Source: an uncultured Bacteroidales bacterium (GTDB lineage Bacteria > Bacteroidota > Bacteroidia > Bacteroidales > Bacteroidaceae). Taken from it: 64,000 nucleotides of DNA. Made by a program: the position numbers and the translations under genes. Shown piece by piece: positions 42,152 to 50,700 of the stretch. The stretch covers positions 1 through 64,000 of the forward strand of contig CACZCX010000017.1 in assembly GCA_902779875.1 (NCBI GenBank), read 5' to 3'. A model generated the notes under the pieces. The model was not told the origin of the DNA and made no database searches. It saw only the letters and a program-made list of their open reading frames with translations. Within the stretch, counting starts at the first letter, position 1, and each line of letters starts with the position of its first letter.

Positions 42152-43608
42152 ATAACAGGATATTAGCTATGGTATGCGCTATCGCGCTGTGCCTCACCCT
42201 GCCCGGATGCGGCAGCAAGGGCACTTACACCGCCGTTGACGGCAGCGAGGGCCCGCTGGTCATCTACCCCGATTACAAGGATGTGACCATACCCGCCAAC
42301 ATAGCTCCCCTAAACTTCCACTACGCCATGAGAGGCGTGGACAAGGCTACCACCACTTTCAGCTTTGACGGCACAAGCGTAACCGTAAAAGGTGTTGAGG
42401 TGGAGTGGTCACTGCGCAAATGGAAGTCATTCATACGCCAGGCAGCCGGCAAGACTGTGAGCGTTGAGGCTCAGGCAACCGTTGACGGCAAGACGGTAAG
42501 TGACTCCTGGTCCATATACGTGAGTCCCGATTCCATTGACGGATACCTCACATACCGTCTTATCGAGCCCTCCTACCAGATGTTCAACGAGGTCTCCATC
42601 ATGGAGAGATGCATTGAGGATTTCAGCGAGACGGTCATATGTGACTACAGACGGACCGATAACTCCTGCATGAACTGCCACATACACGGACAGCAGCGCG
42701 GCGATCTGTCCATGTACTACATACGCGGCCCCAAAGGCGGCGCCATACTCAACCGTGACGGTAAGCTGCGCAAGCTCAACCTCAACGCGCCCGGTATGCT
42801 CTCGGGCACTGTCTACGGCGAGATTCACCCCTCCGGCCGGTTCGGAGTGTTCTCCACCAACATCATACTGCCCAGTTTCCATACCGTAGCAGGAAACCGC
42901 ATGGAGGTCTATGATTCCGGATCGGACCTTACAGTGGCCGATTTTGACAACAACCGCATGATAAACCTGCCGCACACGGCACGTACCGACAGGTTTGAGA
43001 CATTCCCCTGTTTCTCGGCCAAGGGCGACTGTGTTTTCTATTGCGTGGCCGATACACAACCGCTCCCCAAGGATATCACCAAGGTACGATACGATATTGT
43101 GCGTGCAAGTTTCGACTCCACGACCGGTTATATAGGGACCGATATCGACACTGTATGGAGCGGCACGGCCCACAACGGATCGGCATGCCATCCCAAGGCA
43201 TCGCCCTCGGGCCGTTGGCTTATGTTCACGGTGGCCGACTACGGCACTTTCCCACTCTATCATACAGAGTCAACGCTGCATGTAATAGACCTTGAGAACG
43301 GTCAGGACCATGCGCTTGACGCCATCAAGGGCGATAAGTCCGATACCTACCACAGCTGGTCATCGGACGGGAAATGGTTCGTGTTTGCCAGCAAACGGGG
43401 CGACGGACAGTACGGCAAACCCTATTTCTGCCACATTGACGCTGACGGCAACACAACCAAGCCTTTCGTGCTGCCGCAAAAGAGCTCACGATTCTACAAC
43501 TACAGCCTCAAGTCATTCAACGTACCTGACCTGGGCAATTCATCGACCGGTATGACAGCACGTGACGCCCGTATCATGTACCGTCTGCCAAGCGAGAAAT
43601 TCGATTGA
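42148..43608 (+). CDS. TolB-like beta-propeller lipoprotein with a CxxCH motif
   Basis: 486 residues. Lipobox LTLPGC (Cys about 21). An Ig-like N-terminal domain (about 30-140) is followed by Cys174-Met-Asn-Cys177-His178 (SCMNCHIHG), the c-type heme attachment motif, and then a WD40/TolB-like propeller (about 210-460: YGEIHPSGRFGVFSTN, CHPKASPSGRWLMFTVAD, SWSSDGKWFVFASKR). A single heme-like site in a propeller lipoprotein is unusual; the motif could instead bind a metal. The gene overlaps the DUF6057 gene by 4 bases, so they are one operon. Role in the xylan locus unknown. Confidence 0.75.
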   Translation: MNNRILAMVCAIALCLTLPGCGSKGTYTAVDGSEGPLVIYPDYKDVTIPANIAPLNFHYAMRGVDKATTTFSFDGTSVTVKGVEVEWSLRKWKSFIRQAAGKTVSVEAQATVDGKTVSDSWSIYVSPDSIDGYLTYRLIEPSYQMFNEVSIMERCIEDFSETVICDYRRTDNSCMNCHIHGQQRGDLSMYYIRGPKGGAILNRDGKLRKLNLNAPGMLSGTVYGEIHPSGRFGVFSTNIILPSFHTVAGNRMEVYDSGSDLTVADFDNNRMINLPHTARTDRFETFPCFSAKGDCVFYCVADTQPLPKDITKVRYDIVRASFDSTTGYIGTDIDTVWSGTAHNGSACHPKASPSGRWLMFTVADYGTFPLYHTESTLHVIDLENGQDHALDAIKGDKSDTYHSWSSDGKWFVFASKRGDGQYGKPYFCHIDADGNTTKPFVLPQKSSRFYNYSLKSFNVPDLGNSSTGMTARDARIMYRLPSEKFD

Positions 43609-43630
43609 TACTATTACCAAAAACAACTAT

Positions 43631-44179
43631 ATGGAAGATCAGTTATACTACACCATGTTTCAGGAGCGTCTGGAGAAAGAGATGCTCCGTATATGTACCG
43701 ATGCAGGAATGCTTGAGGGCATACTGCTCCGCTCTGAGGATATAGACCAAAAATGGAAGGAACTGGCTCCGGAGTACATTGCCGATGGAGTCAAGGAGAT
43801 AGCCGCCTATCCTACCGTATCCATTGCGTGGGCGGGATATATCGGCATGGCTGTGGCATGCTGGTGGAACCGTGACTGGAAAAGACTCAAGGACCAGCCC
43901 TACAGCGTACTGTTGGGGCCCAACGGGTTCGATGACATGGACGACCATATTCTCAAGGACATACTGGGTCTGCTCCCCGAGGGCAAACAGGCACAGCAGA
44001 TAACCACCGTCATGCAGAGCTGCGCCCAGACCGCAGTCACATTCATACGTCAGGAACAGATAGAACCTCAGAGCAAACGTGCCTTCTACGTCTATGCAAG
44101 AGCCGTACAGGTCATGTTCTCCGTCGGTGCCGCCGTTGAGCTGTGCCGCCTGGGATACGAGATGAAGAAACTACAGTAA
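43631..44179 (+). CDS. Hypothetical protein, 182 residues
   Basis: Start at ATG 43631, 22 bases after the previous stop; the frame is open a little further upstream. Mostly helical, with one hydrophobic stretch (VSIAWAGYIGMAVACWW, about 70-86) and a second (AVQVMFSVGAAVELC) near the end. No signal peptide and no motif that I recognise. Likely the third gene of the DUF6057 operon. Confidence 0.65.
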   Translation: MEDQLYYTMFQERLEKEMLRICTDAGMLEGILLRSEDIDQKWKELAPEYIADGVKEIAAYPTVSIAWAGYIGMAVACWWNRDWKRLKDQPYSVLLGPNGFDDMDDHILKDILGLLPEGKQAQQITTVMQSCAQTAVTFIRQEQIEPQSKRAFYVYARAVQVMFSVGAAVELCRLGYEMKKLQ

Positions 44180-44229
44180 AACAACTAAATACAACCTAAT
44201 CTAATTATCATTTAACCAATTATTCAATA

Positions 44230-44922
44230 ATGGACTTTAAGAGAACTGCAAAAGCAACCGGTATTGCGAACCTGATCATCCCTTTGTTGATGACAGGTGT
44301 GACATTCGGCGAGTTGGGACTCATGGGCCTGGCCGGGTTCCGTTTCAACCTTGAGACAATATCCTTTTTCGGGATATCCCTTTCCGCATTGAACATTATA
44401 GCGTATGCGGTATACTTCATTCTCTGGTTCAAGTTCCTGGGCCTGCTCAATGAAGAGTATAAGGAGAACAGGAACGTAAGGACAGCCGTCATATTCGGCT
44501 ATTTTGGAAATGGAGTCCTGTTGACCACAATTATCATGGGTGTCTGCTCCACCCTGTTCGTAGTCGCTTTCAAACAGGACAACATCAATATTACAGGACT
44601 GCCGTACGGAGTGTTCCCAAAAGAGATCCTCAACGTAAATTCAATTTTCCGCATGATCTCCAGCATCCTGATGCTGTTAATGTATCTGTTTCTCTATTTT
44701 GAGACCGAAAAGGAGAGTCCCTTGCGTACAGTACTGCTTCTGGTATCCATAACCATACTGTTGGATGTAATAACCACCAGATTCCCGCTCGCCTTTGTTG
44801 ATGTCATAGCCTTGTGGGCATCGTTAGTCCTTGAATTCATATTCTTTATACAGATATCCAACGGGCACGGTTTCCGTAAAAATGAATCGCATAGTCAAGA
44901 ATCTGTATCATTATCAGAATAA
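44230..44922 (+). CDS. Hypothetical multi-helix membrane protein
   Basis: 230 residues with about seven hydrophobic helices (GIANLIIPLLMTGVTFG, LSALNIIAYAVYFILW, GYFGNGVLLTTIIMGVC, MISSILMLLMYLFLYF, TVLLLVSITILLDV, ALWASLVLEFIFFI) and a short polar tail (ESHSQESVSLSE). I recognise no family. It sits between the unknown protein and the xylanase and may be transcribed with the former. Confidence 0.65.
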   Translation: MDFKRTAKATGIANLIIPLLMTGVTFGELGLMGLAGFRFNLETISFFGISLSALNIIAYAVYFILWFKFLGLLNEEYKENRNVRTAVIFGYFGNGVLLTTIIMGVCSTLFVVAFKQDNINITGLPYGVFPKEILNVNSIFRMISSILMLLMYLFLYFETEKESPLRTVLLLVSITILLDVITTRFPLAFVDVIALWASLVLEFIFFIQISNGHGFRKNESHSQESVSLSE

Positions 44923-44927
44923 TTGTT

Positions 44928-44935
44928 TAATTTTG
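44928..44935 (+). promoter_or_regulatory. -7 box of the xylanase gene
   Basis: TAATTTTG matches TAnnTTTG and lies 52 bases before ATG 44988. Confidence 0.5.
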
Positions 44936-44987
44936 GGGCGCAAAAACGAAATTTCAAATATTTAACCACAACTAAGATCATTAATAA

Positions 44988-46307
44988 ATGAAGAAACTTT
45001 CAACAATCGCCCTCATTGCGACTATCGTTCTGAGCGCTTGCGGCCCCAAGGATCCCGGTCTGAAGGACGCTTACAAGAACTATTTCAAGATCGGTGTAGC
45101 CGTTACTCCCCGTAACGTAACCGATTCACTCCAGAAAGCAGTTGTCCTCAAGGAGTTCAACAGCATTACAGCTGAGAACTGCATGAAACCCGGTGAGATT
45201 CATCCTCAGCCCGGTGTATGGAATTTCCAGCAGGCCGATGCCATTGCAGATTTCTGCCGTGAGAACGGTATCAAGATGCGTGGTCACTGCCTCGTATGGC
45301 ACAGCCAGTTCGCTAACTGGATGTTCAATAAGTATGACGAGAACGGCAATCAGGTCGTAGAGCGTGACGAGAACGGCGATACCATTTGGGTAGAGCAGCC
45401 CGCTCGTGGCGGTTTCGGCGGATTCGGCGGATTCGGCGGATTCGGCGGTTTTGGTGGTCCCCGTCCCCAGGGTGCTCCTCAGGGTGCTCCTCAGGGTCAG
45501 CGTGCACAGGGCCAGCGTCAGGGTCAGCGTCCCGGCCAGCAGGGTCAGGCTCAGGCTCCTCAGATGACCAAGGTTCCCAAGTATGCCAAGGCTACCAAGG
45601 AAGAGTTCTACGATTCACTCCGTGCTCACATCTTCACTGTAGTTAACCGTTACAAGGACGTAGTATACTGCTGGGACGTAGTTAACGAGGCTATGAGCGA
45701 CGGCAACGACCCCAATGTTCCTTACGAGCAGTCATTCCGTCAGTCAACCGCTTATCAGCTCTGCGGTGACGAGTTCATCCTCAAGGCATTCCAGTTCGCT
45801 CACGAGGCCGATCCTACCGCTGACCTGTTCTACAACGACTACAGCGCTTGGACTCCTGCCAAGAGAACTTACATCTACAACATGGTCAAGAAGCTTCAGG
45901 GTGAGGGTGCTCCTATCACCGGTATCGGTATGCAGGGTCACTACAACATCTATGACAACCCCACCATCGAGGACTTCGAGAAGGCTATCCAGCTGTATCT
46001 TGAGCTGGTTGACAACCTCCAGATCACTGAGTTCGACGTTCGTATCAACCACGAGGCCGGCGGTCAGCTCCAGTTCAGCCGTGGCGAGGGTCAGGTTCTT
46101 ACCGATTCTATCGCTCAGCTTCAGATGGCTAAGTATGACGAGCTGTTCAAGGTTCTGCGTAAGTACAAGAAGAACTTCTCTTGCGTAACATTCTGGAACC
46201 TCGGTGACCGCGACTCATGGCTGGGTGCAAACAACTTCCCCCTCCTGTTCGACGGCGAGTACCAGCGCAAGCAGGTTTACTACACTGTTCGTGACTTCAA
46301 GAAGTAA
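44988..46307 (+). CDS. GH10 endo-1,4-beta-xylanase lipoprotein with a low-complexity insert
   Basis: 439 residues. Lipobox (IVLSAC, Cys18) predicts a surface or periplasmic lipoprotein. GH10 barrel motifs: FNSITAENCMKPGEIHP, MRGHCLVWHSQ, DVVNEAMSD with acid/base Glu234, and ITEFDVR with nucleophile Glu348. Between the third and fourth barrel strands, residues about 141-190 form an insert made of GGF repeats (bases 45408-45458, a 9-base tandem unit) and then Gln/Gly/Pro/Arg repeats (QGAPQGAPQGQ, QRQGQRPGQQGQ). It should be disordered and exposed. The enzyme cuts xylan internally and would feed the SusCD pair. A terminator follows at 46326-46361. Confidence 0.93.
   Translation: MKKLSTIALIATIVLSACGPKDPGLKDAYKNYFKIGVAVTPRNVTDSLQKAVVLKEFNSITAENCMKPGEIHPQPGVWNFQQADAIADFCRENGIKMRGHCLVWHSQFANWMFNKYDENGNQVVERDENGDTIWVEQPARGGFGGFGGFGGFGGFGGPRPQGAPQGAPQGQRAQGQRQGQRPGQQGQAQAPQMTKVPKYAKATKEEFYDSLRAHIFTVVNRYKDVVYCWDVVNEAMSDGNDPNVPYEQSFRQSTAYQLCGDEFILKAFQFAHEADPTADLFYNDYSAWTPAKRTYIYNMVKKLQGEGAPITGIGMQGHYNIYDNPTIEDFEKAIQLYLELVDNLQITEFDVRINHEAGGQLQFSRGEGQVLTDSIAQLQMAKYDELFKVLRKYKKNFSCVTFWNLGDRDSWLGANNFPLLFDGEYQRKQVYYTVRDFKK
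45408..45563 (+). repeat. Tandem low-complexity repeat inside the xylanase gene
   Basis: The 9-base unit GGCGGATTC (Gly-Gly-Phe) is repeated about five times (45408-45458), followed by CAGGGTGCTCCT and CAGGGT(CAG) type repeats to about 45563. The array is in frame. Confidence 0.85.
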
Positions 46308-46325
46308 TCCTATCTCTAAATAAGA

Positions 46326-46361
46326 CAGAGGGTGACCGTCCGGCCGCCCTCTGTTTTTTTT
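46326..46361 (+). terminator. Terminator of the xylanase gene
   Basis: CAGAGGG (46326-46332) pairs with CCCTCTG (46347-46353), followed by eight T residues. Confidence 0.9.
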
Positions 46362-46472
46362 GCCCGCCACAACAAAATAAGCCTACATTACTTATTTTAT
46401 ATTATATTTTTTTAAATTCGCACTTTCTTTCAATTATTAACTACGCCCACATCAATAGGACCTTTTACTATT

Positions 46473-47543
46473 ATGGTATCGCCTTTATTCATATTCATCA
46501 ACACCATAAATATGACAGTATCCCTGAGTTTGGGATACATACTCTGGAAAAAACGCAACGAAGTACCCGACATATCCCGAACGTTCCTGGCAATAATGAG
46601 TTTCTTTTTCGGATTTTCCATGATGTCATACATTCTGGCATTGATTTTCGGATTAAGGACCCAATCCACGGTCATTCTTGACCCGGTTTTATGTATAGGC
46701 GGAATCTATGGAATTGCATGTTCCGTATACTATCCTATTGAAGTGATGCGTCCAAGATGGATAAAAGGATGGCGGACACTCATACCTCTCATCCCGGGAT
46801 TCATTTTCAGTTTACCTCTTTTGTTTGGTCTGCGTTTTCAGGAAATCCGGACTTTAAACGACATTGCTGCACACTGGAAAGACTTCGATGTATTACTGAG
46901 ACTTATTTCCCTGGCAACTATCGGTCTCATATCAATAACCATCCTGTTTATCCCCTACAACTGGCGTAAGTCAAGCGCTGATCTAAGTTTCGTACGCCGT
47001 TATGTATTTCTTCTGGAAGGCATCACAGTCTTCTACTTTGGAAATTGTCTAATAATCAGTCCATTATCGGCTGACCTCCATTATCTCTGGATATGTTTTG
47101 TCATATCCATTGTAACCTATTATGAACTGAGACTGAGAGTCATACCTCCTGTCGGGACACAGGATCTGCCTGATGAACCGGAATCTGTTACCGATAAAGC
47201 CGATGATAACGAGACCGATGACCTGTGGCAGCGTATCAACCACCAGATGAACGAACATGAGATATGGAGGAACCCTGATGTTACCGTCGAGATGATGAGC
47301 CGCGCAGTAGGTACCAACCGCATATATGTAGCCGATTGCATACGTGAGCACACAGGATTAACCTTCAACGATTTCCTGAACAAGTGGCGCACGGAATATA
47401 TGGCCGATAAGCTCCGCCAGAATCCCACTCAGGACCAGAAACCGCTCTATTTTGAGATAGGATACCGCAACCGCCAGACGGCTTACCGCAACTTCATAAA
47501 GTTCATCGGGTGTTCGCCAAGCGACTTTGCGGCTTCAATTTAA
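46473..47543 (+). CDS. AraC-family regulator with membrane sensor domain
   Basis: 356 residues. About six hydrophobic helices in the first ~220 (MVSPLFIFINTINMTVSL, FLAIMSFFFGFSMMSYIL, LIPLIPGFIFSLPLLFG, LISLATIGLISITILF, ITVFYFGNCLIISPL), an acidic linker (about 228-250), then an AraC DNA-binding domain (about 255-356) with EMMSRAVGTNRIYVADCIREH and YRNRQTAYRNFIKFIGCSPSDF. It shares its plan with the regulator at 26289-27566. Position between the xylanase and the giant-protein operon allows control of either. The phased TTGYAAC boxes immediately downstream favour the latter. Confidence 0.82.
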   Translation: MVSPLFIFINTINMTVSLSLGYILWKKRNEVPDISRTFLAIMSFFFGFSMMSYILALIFGLRTQSTVILDPVLCIGGIYGIACSVYYPIEVMRPRWIKGWRTLIPLIPGFIFSLPLLFGLRFQEIRTLNDIAAHWKDFDVLLRLISLATIGLISITILFIPYNWRKSSADLSFVRRYVFLLEGITVFYFGNCLIISPLSADLHYLWICFVISIVTYYELRLRVIPPVGTQDLPDEPESVTDKADDNETDDLWQRINHQMNEHEIWRNPDVTVEMMSRAVGTNRIYVADCIREHTGLTFNDFLNKWRTEYMADKLRQNPTQDQKPLYFEIGYRNRQTAYRNFIKFIGCSPSDFAASI

Positions 47544-47552
47544 CCGATTTAC

Positions 47553-47580
47553 AAAAGGCTGGTAATCAGCCTTTTTCTTT
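47553..47580 (+). terminator. Terminator of the AraC-type gene
   Basis: AAAAGGCTG (47553-47561) pairs with CAGCCTTTT (47567-47575) across GTAAT, followed by TCTTTTTT. Confidence 0.8.
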
Positions 47581-47581
47581 T

Positions 47582-47696
47582 TTGCAACCTCTAATTTCAG
47601 AATTGTAACATCCCTTTGCGGAATTTGCAACCCCGAATTTCGGCATTGCAACTTCCGCCCCACACGCCTGTTTTTATTCTTTAGTAACATTGCAGC
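47582..47696 (+). promoter_or_regulatory. Phased TTGYAAC boxes upstream of the giant surface-protein operon
   Basis: TTGCAAC at 47582, TTGTAAC at 47603, TTGCAAC at 47625 and 47646, and a variant TTGCAGC at 47690: steps of 21, 22, 21 and 44 bases, i.e. whole multiples of two helical turns on one face. The first four form two 28-base imperfect direct repeats (47582-47609, 47625-47652). Direct repeats about 21 bases apart are the usual binding pattern of AraC-type activators, and such a gene ends 39 bases upstream. A weak -7 box (TAACATTG, 47685-47692) overlaps the last box. Binding is inference. Confidence 0.6.
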
Positions 47697-47739
47697 TCAA
47701 AAGTTTCGGCTTTAAACATCAAACAAAACAATAAGCTCA

Positions 47740-50700
47740 ATGGTACTTACATTCAAGGAAGCGTTTCAAGGCAAACGCACGATGCAAGCAGTCATCATAA
47801 TGATGCTCGCACTTTTTTGGGGGCCGCAGAAAGCATCTGCCGGCGAAATGGACCTAAAGTATGACCGCCTGTTTTACGGAATCGGATGGAATGGCAGTGC
47901 TGCCCAGATGTATTTCTCAATGGAGGTCAAGAATTTCCATGGCGTAGACGAGGGATTCTACAGCCAGTGTGGTGGACTTGGCATCTATGTCAGCAAGGAC
48001 AACGGCCAGAATTGGCAACATCTGCTCAATCTAAGTTGCGGAGGCAATGAAAATATCAACTCCAACAGCGAAGCCGGTTGGGGCTGTTATAAGTCCGAGA
48101 CTCACAGAGGACATGACGGCAACAACTCACTGGTTGCCGAGGTGTGCTGGAATGTACCTCTTGATTACCGTAACTGTAATCTCAAATTCAAATGCATGGG
48201 CCAATGGTCCGAGTCAAACGGCTCAAACATGCATTCCATATACAAAGAGATTAACTTTTCCAATTATTACACCTTCGAGGTCCGTTCGTTATATTGGACC
48301 GGTGACTACTCCCTTGATCCCGACGGAACAATCAATATTCCGTACAGGACCGGAAGTGCCAAGAACACTGATGGTCACACATTGTTGTACGCGTTCATTG
48401 ACGGTTCCTACCGCCGTGAGATCGGTGACAAACCGATTAATCTGGACGGAGGCATATACTCCTTCAAGCTGCAGGACATAGGAATGGACATGCTCTCAAC
48501 GTTCACCGTTCAGCCATACAACATGTACTCTCATCACAATGACGCATGGGGCGGCACACAGTACACACTTAAGTCAGCCGACAAGAGGACCTTCTACCCT
48601 CTGCCTTACGCCACTGACCTGTCGGGAGCATTCGACCAGCTCAACAATGAGATATCATTGACATGGAACGTAGAGAATTCCGATCATTACGAGGGCCATT
48701 GGGCCATATACCGCAACGGACAGCGTGTAGGCGCGGTTGATCAGAACGAATCGTCATACACCGACTCCGGTTTTGAAAACGGAAACATAGAGTATCAGGT
48801 TTACTACGAGTTGTCAAACTGGCCCGAAGGGACACAGATCGATCTCCTTAAGAGTAATGTCATATCGGTCAATGCCAAACGTGCTATACCCGTGCTGAAC
48901 GTCAATGCCGAGAGTCAGTCAGACCGTATTGTGTTTACATGGAACTCTGACGGTTATCCGCAGGATTGGGGTAACAAGTTCAACATCTATGTTGACGACG
49001 AGACCACACCTATTATCACTATAATACCTACCGACAACCAGACCAGTTTCAGATGGGAGCACCGCTCTACCGACAGGCACGGTCAGCGTGAGACCTCACA
49101 GATTGACGGCACCAACGATTATTATACCGAGGAGCCGCTCAGCGCATGCACACCTCACAACTACCGCATTGAGGGCGTGATAGGTTCATCTACACTCTCA
49201 TCGGTCACCATACAGAAAAAGGCGGTAGGTAACGGAACCCTGTTCTATTCTTTCGATGCCACAAAGGGAACATATCCCGGCAAGGTAAAGCTTTCATGGC
49301 ATGTAAACGCTCAGGGATCAAAAGCAGCCAAGACATACTACATAGAACGTAAACGCGCCGAGGATGACCAGGATGAATGGACAGAGATATACCGCACCTC
49401 AAGTACCGATGATTATCTTCTGTACACCGATGACACACCGCTGTCAGGCGTTTATTATGAATACCGTGTGACCGTAATCGATAAGTGTGAGGACGGCGAG
49501 GAAAACACAAACTATATTGAGAACATCGGTTTCTCGCAAACTCTGGGTACGGTCAGCGGCCGCGTAACATACGGTACCACCGGCAGCGCAGTAAGCGGAG
49601 CCAATGTCGTTGTCAAGAAGCTGTCGACCGACAAGATGAGCGACCAGTTCTTCTCGCTCCATTTCACCCGCGACCTGGGTGAGGCCGTATGGCAGTATAC
49701 TGACGGCAACTATGCCGAGAAGACATTCGCCGACAAGGACTTTACCGTTCAGATGTGGATCAATCCCGATGAACTCTCGGACAGCAAGATAGTCCAGTTC
49801 AAGGACGACGAGTGCTATATAGGCATGACTCAGGACGGAAAGGTGACATTCAACGGACTGGTATTCAATGGTGTCACCCTCAACACAAAGGGCTATTCAC
49901 ATCTGTCCATAATCCGTAAGGGCGCCAACGTAACCTGTCATGTCATTTACATTGACCAGAAGCAGGGAATTACCGTTTATGACGACGCCATCACGCTTCA
50001 GTCTGCCACACTCCCGTTGAGCAGTGCCACACAGATGACCATAGGTCACTTCAAGGGTTACATCGACGAGTTCCGTATATGGACCAAGGCTCTCTCAATC
50101 AGTGAGATTGAGGAGAACTACGACCATCTGCTGGTAGGTAACGAGAAAGGCCTTGAGACCTACTGGACATTTGACGAGAACCTGCGTGCACAGTTCTTTG
50201 ACTATTCACGCAACGGTACCGTATATCACCAGCATCACGGTATAACCCGCACCAACACCGAGCCCTCGACCATCACTCCCAAGAAGCTGGAGCTCAAGGG
50301 CAAGACCGATGTCGACGGAAACTATATCATACAGGGTGTACCGTTTATGGGTGAAGGCACGACCTATGAGATCATCCCCTCGCTGGGCATCCACACATTC
50401 AGCCCCAGCAAGCAGCTCAGATATGTAAGCAGCAACTCGCTGGTACACAACTCGACCGATTTCACCGATGACTCGTCATTCCCGGTATCAGGTGTCATAC
50501 GCTATTCAAATACCGAATACCCCGTCGAGGGTGTCCATTTCTTTGTAGACGGACAGATATGCGCTAAGGACGGACAGCCCGTCACCACCAATGCCAACGG
50601 ACAGTTTGAGATCAGCGTACCTATAGGTAAGCACTACATCACCGTCCAGAAGGAGGGCCACACCTTTGAACTGAACGGCCGATACCCCGAGGATCCCAAC

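Noticed and set aside
45325..45507. Arg-rich minus-strand frame (RRIRRIRRIRR) in the xylanase
   Set aside because: Reverse reading of the Gly-Gly-Phe tandem repeat; no independent support.
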